A stretch of 64,000 nt of DNA, from NCBI GenBank assembly GCA_947502635.1, contig CANNAN010000004.1:62001-126000 (forward strand). The letters run 5' to 3'. Made by a program: the position numbers and the translations under genes. The stretch's first letter is position 1, and each line of letters opens with the position of its first letter. The notes under the pieces were generated by a model. That model did no database searches. It was not told the origin of the DNA and was given only the letters and a program-made list of their open reading frames with translations. Shown piece after piece: positions 37,583 through 47,009 of the stretch. This stretch comes from an uncultured Flavobacteriaceae bacterium. GTDB taxonomy: Bacteria > Bacteroidota > Bacteroidia > Flavobacteriales > Flavobacteriaceae.

Positions 37583-38669
37583 ATACAATAAAGTTCATAC
37601 CAGATTTAAGCTCAACGGAATTCGATACACTTTCGAAGATCTTATAGAAGTCGCTTATAGTTTTGTAAAAGAAGGTGTATCGTATGAGAATCTTATTGGC
37701 GAGTTTTTACTTAGTTGGCTAGATCATAACGATTTTGTAATTGTTAATACTTCTGGGTCTACAGGAAAACCAAAGTCAATCTCAATTAAAAAACAAGCCA
37801 TGGTGAATTCTGCCATAGCAACAGGTAATTTTTTCAGCTTAGAGCCTGGAGATAGGGCATTACACTGTTTACCTTCAAATTTTATAGCTGGTAAAATGAT
37901 GCTTGTTAGAGCAATGATTCTTGGGTTAGAATTAGATTTGGTAGCTCCCACTTTACAACCAGATTTTAATACCAAGATTCATTATGATTTTTGTGCTATG
38001 ATTCCGTTGCAATTGCAAAACTCATTGAACAAATGTGATTGTATTAAAACAATCATTGTTGGCGGTGCTTCAGTTTCTAATTCATTAAAAAATAGTATTA
38101 AAAATCTCAATGCAAATGTTTATGAAACTTATGGGATGACAGAAACGGTGACTCATATAGCTGTTAAACGAATAAATAATTTTAATAATGAAAAAGCGTG
38201 TCATACTGAGGCTGTCGAAGGATCTTACTTTCAAACACTTCCAAAGGTCTCTATCTCTCAAGATAAAAGAGGTTGTTTAATAATAGATGCTCCAGAATTA
38301 TCAGAAGATAAAATTATAACGAACGATATCGTTAAATGCCTTTCAAAAAATAAATTTGAATGGTTAGGGCGTTACGATAATGTTATAAATTCTGGTGGAC
38401 TTAAATTGTTCCCTGAAAAAATAGAAGCTAAACTTCAAGATAAAATAAAAAAGCGCTTTTTTATAGCTTCAAGTACCCATGAAACTTTAGGAGAACAGCT
38501 TATTTTGGTTCTAGAAAGTGATTCTAACAAGTTAGATCAGTCTATCTTTCTGGGTTTGGATAAATTTGAAAAACCGAAAAGAATTTATGCCATTGAACGA
38601 TTCATAGAAACACTTTCAGGGAAAATTCAGCGTAAAAAGACGTTAGAGTTATTAGATTTATTAGCTTAA
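37572..38669 (+). CDS. menE: o-succinylbenzoate-CoA ligase
   Basis: 365 residues from a GTG start that overlaps the CPBP gene by 11 bp. The ANL-family motifs are present: NTSGSTGKPKSI (P-loop), YETYGMTETVTH, WLGRYDNVINSGGLKLFPEKIE and the C-terminal catalytic lysine in SGKIQRKK. The protein is short, as is usual for Bacteroidota MenE. It activates o-succinylbenzoate for MenB. A stretch encoding CHTEAVEGS (38199-38225) is an in-frame copy of a dispersed genomic repeat; it lies in a surface loop after the TETVTH motif, so activity is probably kept. Confidence 0.9.
   Translation: MTPKYNKVHTRFKLNGIRYTFEDLIEVAYSFVKEGVSYENLIGEFLLSWLDHNDFVIVNTSGSTGKPKSISIKKQAMVNSAIATGNFFSLEPGDRALHCLPSNFIAGKMMLVRAMILGLELDLVAPTLQPDFNTKIHYDFCAMIPLQLQNSLNKCDCIKTIIVGGASVSNSLKNSIKNLNANVYETYGMTETVTHIAVKRINNFNNEKACHTEAVEGSYFQTLPKVSISQDKRGCLIIDAPELSEDKIITNDIVKCLSKNKFEWLGRYDNVINSGGLKLFPEKIEAKLQDKIKKRFFIASSTHETLGEQLILVLESDSNKLDQSIFLGLDKFEKPKRIYAIERFIETLSGKIQRKKTLELLDLLA
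38199..38225 (+). repeat. dispersed flavobacterial repeat, copy inside menE
   Basis: The 27 bases start TGTCATACTGAGG and continue CTGTCGAAGGATCT. They match the conserved left end of the element at 62132-62213 (TGTCATACTAAACTTGTCG then AAG). The copy is in frame and adds about nine residues to MenE. Confidence 0.7.
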
Positions 38670-38715
38670 GTCGTAACTTTGTTACCTTTTGCAATACAAA
38701 TAGAAAATAGAAATT

Positions 38716-40479
38716 ATGAATTTTATTAGACGTGTTTTATCAACAGTAACAGGGATTATTGTATTCTTAGTTATCTGCTTTTTTGGTTTGTTTTTAATTG
38801 GACTATTAGTAGGGTCTGCATCAGATGATGTGATTCAAGTGAAACCTAATTCTGTTTTAGAATTAACATTAGATTTTCCGATAAGAGATTATGCCGATAA
38901 AACAGAGTTTAAAGAATATCCATTTTTAAATGAAGATGAAAAGAATGGCTTATTTAATATTATTGATGCTATAAATTATGCTGCAAACGATAATAAAATT
39001 AAAGGTATTTCAATAGATAATAATTTTATTATAGCTGGAATTTCACAAATAAAAGCTTTAAGAAATGCTTTATTGAAATTCAAAGAATCTGGAAAGTTTA
39101 TTGTAGCCTATGCCGATATTTTTACACAGAAAGATTATTATTTAAGTTCTGTTGCCGATACTATTTATATGAATCCTGTTGGTATGATGGAGTTTAAAGG
39201 ATTGTATTCAGAGCGTTTATACTTTAAAGATTTTCAGGAAAAATCTGGTTTCAAGATGGAAGTGGTACGATTTGGAAAATATAAAAGTGCCGTAGAGCCC
39301 TATTTGGCTAATAAAATGAGTGATGAAAACAGAGAACAGATTTCTATTTATTTAAACGGACTTTGGGATGAAATAAAACAAGATATTTCGAAAAGTAGAG
39401 ATATAACTCCAGAACGTTTAAACATTATTGCAGACAGTCTGTTAGGAAGGAATGCAGATTTGGCAAAAGCATCTCAACTTATAGACCGCATCGCGTATCA
39501 TGATGAATATATTAATGCTATGAAACAAGCTGTTGGTGTTGAGTTTACTAAAGATTTAGAGTCAATTGCTATTGATGATTATTCAATTTATACCGCTAGT
39601 AAATTAAAATCAAACACAAGTAAAAATAAAATAGCTGTCATTTATGCAGAAGGAGATATTATTTACGGAGAAGGTGATGAAGAAACCGTAGGACATGGGG
39701 TTATGAATACCTCTTTAAAAGAGGCTAGGGAAGATGATAAGATTAAAGCGATTGTATTACGTATAAATTCTCCTGGAGGAAGTGCTTTAGCAAGTGAATT
39801 AATCTGGAGAGAAATAGAATTAACCAAAAAAGTAAAACCTGTTATCGTTTCTATGGGAGATGTTGCAGCGTCTGGTGGTTATTATATAGCATGCAATGCT
39901 AATAAAATTATAGCAGAATCAACAACCATTACAGGAAGCATTGGTGTGTTTGGTATGTTACCTAATGGAAAACAATTGGCAGATAAGATGGGGATTAATG
40001 CAGAACAGGTTATCACTAATAAAAATGCGGTTACGTATAGTTTCTTTGAGCCTTTAGATGAAGAACAACGGGCATTTATTAAAGAAGGTATTATTGATAT
40101 TTATGAATTGTTTACTAATCGTGTAGCCGAGGGACGTCATATGAGCCAAGATGATGTGAAAACCATTGCTCAAGGGCGTGTCTGGACAGGTATAGATGCA
40201 TTAAGTAATGGGTTGATAGATGAATTAGGCGGGTTAGATTTAGCGCTACAAAGAGCCTCGGAAGCTGCTGAGATTGATGATTATAAAATAGAAGAATTTC
40301 CTGTTTATGAAAAAAACCTTGATGAAATGCTTAGTGATTTTGGTTTGGTAAAAGCAAAAGAAGATATTTTAAAAGAGGAACTAGGAGAAGAGAATTATAG
40401 AATTTTAAAAGAAATAAAATCCATGTCTAAGAAAAAAGGCATTCAATTGTTGTTCCCTTATAGTTTGGAGATTAAATAG
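38716..40479 (+). CDS. sppA: signal peptide peptidase SppA, 67K type
   Basis: 587 residues: an N-terminal membrane anchor (about residues 9-32) and two tandem Clp-like serine protease domains. The catalytic dyad is visible as Lys190 in GKYKSAVEPY (first domain) and Ser386 in GDVAASGGYY (second domain), as in E. coli SppA. It degrades cleaved signal peptides in the membrane. Starts 46 bp after menE but has its own terminator. Confidence 0.95.
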   Translation: MNFIRRVLSTVTGIIVFLVICFFGLFLIGLLVGSASDDVIQVKPNSVLELTLDFPIRDYADKTEFKEYPFLNEDEKNGLFNIIDAINYAANDNKIKGISIDNNFIIAGISQIKALRNALLKFKESGKFIVAYADIFTQKDYYLSSVADTIYMNPVGMMEFKGLYSERLYFKDFQEKSGFKMEVVRFGKYKSAVEPYLANKMSDENREQISIYLNGLWDEIKQDISKSRDITPERLNIIADSLLGRNADLAKASQLIDRIAYHDEYINAMKQAVGVEFTKDLESIAIDDYSIYTASKLKSNTSKNKIAVIYAEGDIIYGEGDEETVGHGVMNTSLKEAREDDKIKAIVLRINSPGGSALASELIWREIELTKKVKPVIVSMGDVAASGGYYIACNANKIIAESTTITGSIGVFGMLPNGKQLADKMGINAEQVITNKNAVTYSFFEPLDEEQRAFIKEGIIDIYELFTNRVAEGRHMSQDDVKTIAQGRVWTGIDALSNGLIDELGGLDLALQRASEAAEIDDYKIEEFPVYEKNLDEMLSDFGLVKAKEDILKEELGEENYRILKEIKSMSKKKGIQLLFPYSLEIK

Positions 40480-40504
40480 TTTAAAAAACATAATAGTTAA
40501 TAAG

Positions 40505-40532
40505 AAGGGTAAACGAGAGTTTATCCTTTTTT
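40505..40532 (+). terminator. intrinsic terminator after sppA
   Basis: Ten-base stem AAGGGTAAAC / GTTTATCCTT with loop GAGA, followed by a T-run, 25 bp after the sppA stop. Confidence 0.85.
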
Positions 40533-40628
40533 TATGCTTTACTCATTCAAAAGATTACTTCACTCATTATTGGTTTTATAAGAAAGGGTTTGAGGTTAGT
40601 TTTATGCTAAACTTTAAAATCAACTATT

Positions 40629-42080
40629 ATGAAAGCATTATTAACATTTATTATTGTATTGTCCGTTTCAATACAAATTGAAGCACAAGAAAGATTAATA
40701 TCAGGAAAAGTAACATCGGCAAGTAATGGTTTACCGTTACCAGGAGTAAATGTTTTAATTAAAGGATCGAGTAAAGGAGTCTCAACAGATTTTGAGGGGC
40801 TTTATCAAATTAAGGCAAAACCAACAGATATTCTTGTTTTTACTTACCTTGGTTTTGTAAGACAAGAAAAAAAAGTTGGAAGCCTTAATACAATTTATGT
40901 AGCGCTAGAAGAAGATACATCAAGTTTAGACGAAGTTGTCGTAATTGGGTATGGCACAACAAAGAAAAAACATATAACAGGTTCTGTTACAACAGTTAGG
41001 TCCGAATCAATTTCTTCAAAATTATCTGGAAAAGTTAGCGGCGTAAAAATAGATAACGAAGAACCTCAATCTGGCCTATTAACTGCAGGAGAAATTAATG
41101 ACTTAGAAAAATGGGGTGAATGGAAAGAGAATTTAAAGAAAGAAGCATATAAAGAAATACAGAAAAACTGGAGTTTTTATCTGGAAAATAAAATACAAGT
41201 AGTTATAAATGATAAAAAGGGGGTACCTCTAAATAATATAAAAGTATCATTATTTAATGGATCAAATGAGTTAGTCATGGCTGCAAGAACAGACTTTACT
41301 GGAGAAGTTACACTATTTAAAGATTTGAATCAAAAATGCGATGATGATTATTATACTATTCAAATTCAACAGAATAGGAAAATTATTGGCAAAAAAATCA
41401 CAAATACATATAAGCGAATAGAATTTGTATTAGATGAGCAATCACAATCCAACGATATTGATGTTATGTTTACTATTGACGCTACTGGATCAATGGGAGA
41501 TGAAATAGATTATTTAAAATCTGAATTAAAAAATATTATTACAAGATTAGATAAAAGTATAGATGATAAACGAGTAGCACTAACATTTTATAGAGATTTT
41601 GGTGATGCATATGTCGTAAGGGATTTTGACTTTAATTCAAATATTGATGCTGTTAAGGATATTTTATCTCATCAAGGAGCTGGTGGAGGCGGAGATTATG
41701 AAGAAGCTGTTGAGCAAGCTTTAAAAGTATCTATGAGTAAAAATTGGAATACTAATGCAAAAGCAAAATTGTTGTTTTTATTACTAGACGCACCGCCTCA
41801 TTTTAATAAAGAAAATGTAGCTATTATTAAAGAACAAATAAAATCAGCGCAAGAAAAAGGAATTAAAATAATCCCAATTGTAGCAAGTGGGGCTGATAAA
41901 AACGTTGAGTTTTTAATGCGTTTCTTTAGTGTTTCAACAAATGGAACCTATGTATTTATTACAGATGATAGTGGGATTGGTAATCCACATTTAAAACCAA
42001 GTACCGATGATTTTAAAGTGGAAAAACTAAATGATTTAATTGTAAGATTGATTGAAAAGTATTCTGGAGTAATAAGTTGA
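40629..42080 (+). CDS. VWA domain protein with SusC-like N-terminus
   Basis: 483 residues. Signal peptide (to IEAQ, about residue 22); a CarboxypepD_reg-like domain (SGKVTSASNGLPLPGVNVLI ... YLGFVRQEKKV, about 25-100); a fragment of a TonB-dependent-receptor plug start (EVVVIGYGTTKKKHITGSVTTV, about 104-125), which ends abruptly; a linker; a second Ig-like segment (about 185-260); and a C-terminal von Willebrand A domain (about 270-483) with the MIDAS motif DATGSMGDE. There is no barrel. It is probably a periplasmic or surface binding protein. The chimeric layout is discussed as a finding. Confidence 0.85.
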   Translation: MKALLTFIIVLSVSIQIEAQERLISGKVTSASNGLPLPGVNVLIKGSSKGVSTDFEGLYQIKAKPTDILVFTYLGFVRQEKKVGSLNTIYVALEEDTSSLDEVVVIGYGTTKKKHITGSVTTVRSESISSKLSGKVSGVKIDNEEPQSGLLTAGEINDLEKWGEWKENLKKEAYKEIQKNWSFYLENKIQVVINDKKGVPLNNIKVSLFNGSNELVMAARTDFTGEVTLFKDLNQKCDDDYYTIQIQQNRKIIGKKITNTYKRIEFVLDEQSQSNDIDVMFTIDATGSMGDEIDYLKSELKNIITRLDKSIDDKRVALTFYRDFGDAYVVRDFDFNSNIDAVKDILSHQGAGGGGDYEEAVEQALKVSMSKNWNTNAKAKLLFLLLDAPPHFNKENVAIIKEQIKSAQEKGIKIIPIVASGADKNVEFLMRFFSVSTNGTYVFITDDSGIGNPHLKPSTDDFKVEKLNDLIVRLIEKYSGVIS

Positions 42081-42093
42081 ATTTTGAAAAGGC

Positions 42094-42126
42094 AAAAAAA
42101 GAGCGACTTTTAAGTCGCTCTTTTTT
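42094..42126. terminator. bidirectional terminator
   Basis: A symmetric hairpin: AAAAAAGAGCGACTT pairs with AAGTCGCTCTTTTTT across a short loop. T-runs are present on both strands, and it lies between the convergent VWA and DoxX genes. Confidence 0.9.
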
Positions 42127-42547
42127 ACTTCTGCATCTTAAAATAATAATCCAAAGAATTTTTTCCCGAACCATAAAGCAAGAAAAAGGCACAAACCAAT
42201 AAGGTTATAAGCGCTAATATTAAATTATTAGAATTCATTTCTCCTGCAAAGTTTATAACAATAGCACCTATTAAAATGGGAAGTTGTGCAATAATAACCC
42301 ATCTGGTAAGTAAGCCGAAGGTAATTAAAATACCTCCAATAAAATGTACAGGGGCTACATAATGGATGACCATCATGCCTCCTGCTAAATTTTGGATTGG
42401 TTTAAATAATTCCATTAGCATACTGCTGTCTGACATAAAGCTAATGCCTTTAATAAATAAAAAGACACCAAGAGCGACACGAAGTAAATCAAGTGGTAAA
42501 TAGGTATGCGCATTTGCCCACTTGTTGAGTGTTTTTATTGTTCCCAT
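42125..42547 (-). CDS. DoxX family membrane protein
   Basis: 140 residues with four membrane spans. It opens with LDLLRVALGVFLFIKGISF and has the HFIGGILITFGLLTRW segment typical of DoxX/DoxD-like proteins. These may be part of membrane redox or sulfur-stress functions; the precise role is unknown. Single gene, ending at the bidirectional terminator. Confidence 0.88.
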   Translation of the reverse strand: MGTIKTLNKWANAHTYLPLDLLRVALGVFLFIKGISFMSDSSMLMELFKPIQNLAGGMMVIHYVAPVHFIGGILITFGLLTRWVIIAQLPILIGAIVINFAGEMNSNNLILALITLLVCAFFLLYGSGKNSLDYYFKMQK

Positions 42548-42617
42548 GATTTAAAATAGTTTAGTTATCAATCTATAAGATACATAATTTTTGTGAGAAA
42601 ATAAAATGTATATAATT

Positions 42618-44612
42618 TTAAAACCGCTTTTTAAATACTAAATCTTCATCAAAATTATAAACACGCCAAGTACCTTTTTGCTCATCTTTAGAGTATTTTC
42701 CAGAGATTTTTAGTTTCCCATTTCTATAGTATTCTTTATAGTTCCCATGTTTTAATCCATCCTTTAATTCAACAGAAAATTTCACCTTTCTATTAGTATG
42801 TTTTTTTATAAACTCTTTAGCTGTTAAATCTGTAGGGTAAATTTCAGGAATATTAAAAATGGTTTCTTTATTTAAATTTTCTTCTGTAATTTCTATTAAT
42901 TTGGAAGTGCTTTTTGTTTTAGAAGAACTGTTTGTATCTGCAAATGTGTATTTGGTTTTTACAACATCTGGATCTTCGTAATCAATGACTATTTTACTTT
43001 CAAAAAAGCCTTTCTTTGGTGTTAATTGAACACCAATTTGTGGAAAACAAATAAAGTAATCTTTATTCGTTTTTAATTGCTTTTTTGTGAGGATGTCTAC
43101 AGAATTGTATACACTATTGTACAAATTAGGAGAATTAATATAAGCGAAAACACTACACCTGCTATCAAACGAATCGTTAAAGTCATTATAAGCTTCAAAA
43201 GTGTCTAGGGTTTCTTTATCTGTATAGCTATTTATAATACTTTTTAAGGTATTAGGGTGATTACTAAATACGACATAATCTTCTATGATAGTAAAATAGG
43301 GTTTATCGATTTCTTTAAATAAATTCCCAATAAGGAGTTTAAAAAAACCTTTAATAGACATAAAGTTAATTGGATAGCCTTTATAGTTGACTTCTTTAAA
43401 TTTTACAGGACTACGTTTTCGTATTTGTTCTAAAATAAAATCTAAATGATGCTTGGCGTTTTTACTATCGTTAGTTTTTAAAACAATAGCGACGTCTTTT
43501 TTAGATTGAGATACATTAGAATGTAGTTGAAGGAGCGCAATTTCATCATCTATCCAGCTAATAAAATTTTCTTTTAAGTCAATCTTTAAAAAGTTTTCTA
43601 CTTTTTCAATACCTTCTATATAACTTTTAAATTGCTCGGGGTTTTCTTTTTGAATGGATTCAAAATTATTATAAAACTCATGAAAGCTACTAAATGAAAA
43701 ACTTAAATAAAGAGCTGTTTGTTTTGGAGCAACTTTACTGATGCTACGCGTGCTTTTTCCAGATTTTTTAAGTGCCTTTAAGTATGCAGATGCTTTATCG
43801 TTAGAATTTGTTATGCCATTTGCTATAATGGTATTATCATCTAAATCAAAGCTAAAACCACTAAATTCAAGGCTATTACTCAAAGTTTTTCCAAGATAGC
43901 CAGAGTCATTCGAAAATATTTTAATAAAATCATCTAAATAGTCATACTGAAAATACAAGCGAAACATGTCATTATAACCAACGTCTCTATTAACTTCCAT
44001 AAAATTAAGATTTCTTCCAATTTCAGGTTCTAAATATTGATCTATTGAAGCTTCAACGAGTGTGTGTAGATAAGAAGCAATCATTTGGTTTTGTATGAAG
44101 CTTATATATAATGTTTTACGTGTTTCTACATCGTAAATTTCTGTTATTTGATGTTCATGATATTTACGTTTGCTTACTTTAAAATTATCATTAACAAATG
44201 TATTTAAATGATTTTTTAAGACATTAAGCTTTGCTATTTTTTGTAAATCAATGACATAGAAAAAATCGTATTTTCTTGGAGCATAAACATGTGCAGATAT
44301 TAGTATTTCTCGGTCTCCAAACCTTTTAAAAGTACTTTCATCTTGTTTAAAGATTGTATCTAATTTATTTAGACTTTCAGAAAGATTATTAAAATAAGTA
44401 TTGGTGTTTAAGTGCTTCCAAATATCACTTTTACTTATTGTATTCCAATTATCAATAGGTTTTTGACTTTCAATAATATAAACAGCATCATTTGGAACTA
44501 GATAAATGGATTTTATATTATCATTATCATCAATATAGAACGCATAAATTAAGTATAACACATAGCTAGTAAAAAGTAGGCCTAGTAAGGTTAAAATGTT
44601 CCTTTTTTTCAT
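42618..44612 (-). CDS. large exported protein with MORN-like C-terminal repeats
   Basis: 664 residues. One N-terminal membrane segment (about 5-27) is followed by a large soluble region that resembles DUF3352-type proteins of Bacteroidota (PNDAVYIIESQKPIDNWNTI ... ALYLSFSFSSFHEFY); that assignment is tentative. The C-terminus (about 610-664, GLKHGNYKEYYRNGKLKISG ... KGTWRVYN) is two to three MORN-like/YwqK-type repeats. Function unknown. It is followed on the same strand by the DoxX gene, 70 bp away, and starts 38 bp after the carboxylase stop. Confidence 0.75.
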   Translation of the reverse strand: MKKRNILTLLGLLFTSYVLYLIYAFYIDDNDNIKSIYLVPNDAVYIIESQKPIDNWNTISKSDIWKHLNTNTYFNNLSESLNKLDTIFKQDESTFKRFGDREILISAHVYAPRKYDFFYVIDLQKIAKLNVLKNHLNTFVNDNFKVSKRKYHEHQITEIYDVETRKTLYISFIQNQMIASYLHTLVEASIDQYLEPEIGRNLNFMEVNRDVGYNDMFRLYFQYDYLDDFIKIFSNDSGYLGKTLSNSLEFSGFSFDLDDNTIIANGITNSNDKASAYLKALKKSGKSTRSISKVAPKQTALYLSFSFSSFHEFYNNFESIQKENPEQFKSYIEGIEKVENFLKIDLKENFISWIDDEIALLQLHSNVSQSKKDVAIVLKTNDSKNAKHHLDFILEQIRKRSPVKFKEVNYKGYPINFMSIKGFFKLLIGNLFKEIDKPYFTIIEDYVVFSNHPNTLKSIINSYTDKETLDTFEAYNDFNDSFDSRCSVFAYINSPNLYNSVYNSVDILTKKQLKTNKDYFICFPQIGVQLTPKKGFFESKIVIDYEDPDVVKTKYTFADTNSSSKTKSTSKLIEITEENLNKETIFNIPEIYPTDLTAKEFIKKHTNRKVKFSVELKDGLKHGNYKEYYRNGKLKISGKYSKDEQKGTWRVYNFDEDLVFKKRF

Positions 44613-44650
44613 AATCTAAACAAATTTGGGGTTAGGTTGGAAATGTTATA

Positions 44651-46279
44651 TTATACTTGTAGCACACCTAAATTAAATGGTTTTTCAATAGGGGCGTGGT
44701 TTGCAGCTTCAATACCCATACTAATCCAGTTTCGAGTATCTAAAGGATCGATAATAGCATCCGTCCAGATACGTGCAGCTGCATAATATGGAGATACTTG
44801 ATTATCGTATCTATCTTTTATTTTATTAAAAAGCTCGGCTTCTTTTTCGGGCGTAATTTTTTCACCTTTCTTTTCTAACGATGCTTTTTCAATTTGTAAT
44901 AATACTTTGGCTGCCGAGTTTCCACTCATCACTGCCAATTCTGCACTTGGCCAAGCAACAATTAACCTAGGGTCATAAGCTTTTCCACACATAGCATAAT
45001 TTCCTGCTCCATAACTGTTTCCAATAACAATGGTGAATTTTGGAACCACCGAGTTACTAACCGCATTTACCATTTTAGCGCCATCTTTAATAATGCCACC
45101 ATGTTCACTTTTACTACCAACCATAAAACCTGTAACATCTTGTAAAAATACTAATGGAATTTTTTTCTGATTACAATTCGCAATAAAACGAGTGGCTTTA
45201 TCGGCGCTATCATTATAAATAACACCTCCAAATTGCATCTCTCCCTTTTTTGTTTTTACAAGTTTACGTTGATTAGCAACAATGCCTACAGCCCAGCCAT
45301 CAATTCTGGCATAGCAAGTAATAATAGTTTGTCCATAGCCCGCTTTATATTCATCAAATTCAGAAGCATCAACCAGCCGTTTTATAATTTCATACATATC
45401 GTATTGATCTGCTCTGGATTTAGGTATAATGCCATAAATATCTTCTGGGTTTTCCAATGGCTTCTTTGAATTAGAACGATTAAAACCCGCTTTATCATAA
45501 TCTCCAATCTTATCTATAATATTTTTAATAGTATCTAAAGCATCTTTATCATCTTTAGCTTTATAATCGGTGACTCCAGAAATTTCACAATGCGTTGTTG
45601 CCCCTCCTAAAGTCTCATTATCAATAGTTTCGCCAATGGCCGCTTTAACAAGATAACTACCAGCAAGAAAGATACTTCCAGTTTTATCTACGATTAAAGC
45701 CTCATCACTCATAATAGGTAAATAAGCGCCTCCAGCAACACAGCTTCCCATAACGGCAGCAATTTGAGTAATACCCATACTGCTCATCACTGCATTGTTT
45801 CTAAAAATACGTCCAAAATGTTCTTTATCTGGGAAAATTTCATCCTGCATTGGCAAATAAACACCAGCAGAATCCACTAAGTAAATAATAGGGAGTTTAT
45901 TTTCTATAGCTATTTCTTGTGCACGCAAATTCTTTTTTCCAGTTATAGGAAACCAGGCACCAGCTTTCACAGTAGCATCATTAGCAACTACGATACATTG
46001 TTTTCCTTTAATATAACCAATCTTCACAACAACACCTCCAGATGGACAACCACCATGATCAACATACATGTCTTCTCCAGCAAAAGCACCAATTTCAACA
46101 GATTTAGACTTAGTATCTAAAAGGTAATTTATGCGCTCTCTAGCTGTCATTTTTCCCTTAGCATGAAGCTTTTCAATCCGTGTTTTTCCGCCACCAAGGC
46201 TTACTTTTACTAGACGTTTGTTTAATTCTGAAAGTAATAGTTTATTATGATCTTCGTTTTTATTGAAGTTAATATCCAT
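44651..46279 (-). CDS. acyl-CoA carboxylase carboxyltransferase subunit beta
   Basis: 542 residues with the two crotonase-like halves of biotin-dependent carboxyltransferases. Recognisable segments: GKMTARERINYLLD, VVANDATVKAGAWFPITGKK, VDSAGVYLPMQDEIFPD, SCVAGGAYLPIMSDE, LQDVTGFMVGSKSEHGGI and GNSYGAGNYAMCGKAYDPR. The overall type is nearest to methylcrotonoyl-CoA carboxylase beta, which acts in leucine degradation; propionyl-CoA specificity cannot be excluded. No biotin-carrying alpha subunit gene is adjacent. Start at 46279. Confidence 0.9.
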   Translation of the reverse strand: MDINFNKNEDHNKLLLSELNKRLVKVSLGGGKTRIEKLHAKGKMTARERINYLLDTKSKSVEIGAFAGEDMYVDHGGCPSGGVVVKIGYIKGKQCIVVANDATVKAGAWFPITGKKNLRAQEIAIENKLPIIYLVDSAGVYLPMQDEIFPDKEHFGRIFRNNAVMSSMGITQIAAVMGSCVAGGAYLPIMSDEALIVDKTGSIFLAGSYLVKAAIGETIDNETLGGATTHCEISGVTDYKAKDDKDALDTIKNIIDKIGDYDKAGFNRSNSKKPLENPEDIYGIIPKSRADQYDMYEIIKRLVDASEFDEYKAGYGQTIITCYARIDGWAVGIVANQRKLVKTKKGEMQFGGVIYNDSADKATRFIANCNQKKIPLVFLQDVTGFMVGSKSEHGGIIKDGAKMVNAVSNSVVPKFTIVIGNSYGAGNYAMCGKAYDPRLIVAWPSAELAVMSGNSAAKVLLQIEKASLEKKGEKITPEKEAELFNKIKDRYDNQVSPYYAAARIWTDAIIDPLDTRNWISMGIEAANHAPIEKPFNLGVLQV

Positions 46280-46399
46280 GTATCATATAGTTTGTCGCTA
46301 ATGTACAAAAGTTGACATTCCTGTAAAAATAGAAAATCTATCATTTAAATCTATCTTTTGAATTTTTGTTAATGAAATTACAAAATATATAACATGGAA

Positions 46400-46419
46400 T
46401 TAGTTTCCTTGGAAACTAA
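46400..46419. promoter_or_regulatory. operator dyad upstream of the FMN reductase gene
   Basis: A perfect palindrome TTAGTTTCCTTGGAAACTAA (9-bp arms, 2-bp centre). A second site with the same arms (TAGTTTCC/GGAAACTA) is at 47470-47487. The TTG at its centre (46409-46411) lies 20 bp before a TATATTTG element (46432-46439), so the operator overlaps the -33 region. It is probably the site of the MarR protein encoded downstream. Confidence 0.75.
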
Positions 46420-46431
46420 ATATTTTTGTTC

Positions 46432-46439
46432 TATATTTG
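46432..46439 (+). promoter_or_regulatory. -7 element of the FMN reductase-marR promoter
   Basis: TATATTTG matches TAnnTTTG exactly. It is preceded at a 20-bp spacing by a TTG inside the operator, and followed 23 bp later by the ATG of the reductase gene. Confidence 0.65.
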
Positions 46440-46462
46440 TACTATTAAAATAATTAAGATAT

Positions 46463-46993
46463 ATGAAAAATATTATAGTATTCGCAGGAAGCAATAGCAA
46501 GAAATCGATAAATAAACAATTAGCAATTTACGCATCAAGCCTTGTTGAAGATGTTAAAGTTGACATTTTAGATTTAAACAATTATGAATTACCTTTATAC
46601 GGTATTGATTATGAGGTTGATCATGGCATACCAGACAATGCACATAAATTTTTAGAAGCTATTAAATCATCAGACGGTATAATTTTATCATTAGCAGAAC
46701 ATAATGGTGTGTATTCTACAGTATTTAAAAATCTATTTGATTGGATGTCTAGAATTGATGGTAAATTATGGAGTGAGAAACCTATGCTATTGATGGCGAC
46801 ATCTCCTGGAGCTAGAGGAGGAGCAACTGTTTTGGAGATTGCTAAAGGGCGCTTTGCATTTATGGGAGGACATATTATTGAAGACTTTTCATTTCCATCA
46901 TTTAATGATAACTTTTCTGAAGGAAAGATCACAAATGAAGCATTAAATTCTGATTTGAAGAATAAAGTAGCATCATTTCAAAAAACACTATAA
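46463..46993 (+). CDS. NADPH-dependent FMN reductase family protein
   Basis: 176 residues with the flavodoxin-like fold of small azoreductase/FMN reductases: the phosphate loop AGSNSKKSINKQLA, the LSLAEHNGVYSTVFKNLFDWMSR segment, and the SPGARGG motif. It uses NAD(P)H to reduce flavin or quinone in the cytoplasm. It starts 44 bp after the operator dyad and is followed by the MarR gene after 16 bp, so the repressor and its target form one operon. Confidence 0.9.
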   Translation: MKNIIVFAGSNSKKSINKQLAIYASSLVEDVKVDILDLNNYELPLYGIDYEVDHGIPDNAHKFLEAIKSSDGIILSLAEHNGVYSTVFKNLFDWMSRIDGKLWSEKPMLLMATSPGARGGATVLEIAKGRFAFMGGHIIEDFSFPSFNDNFSEGKITNEALNSDLKNKVASFQKTL

Positions 46994-47009
46994 ACTGGAT
47001 ACTGAAATT

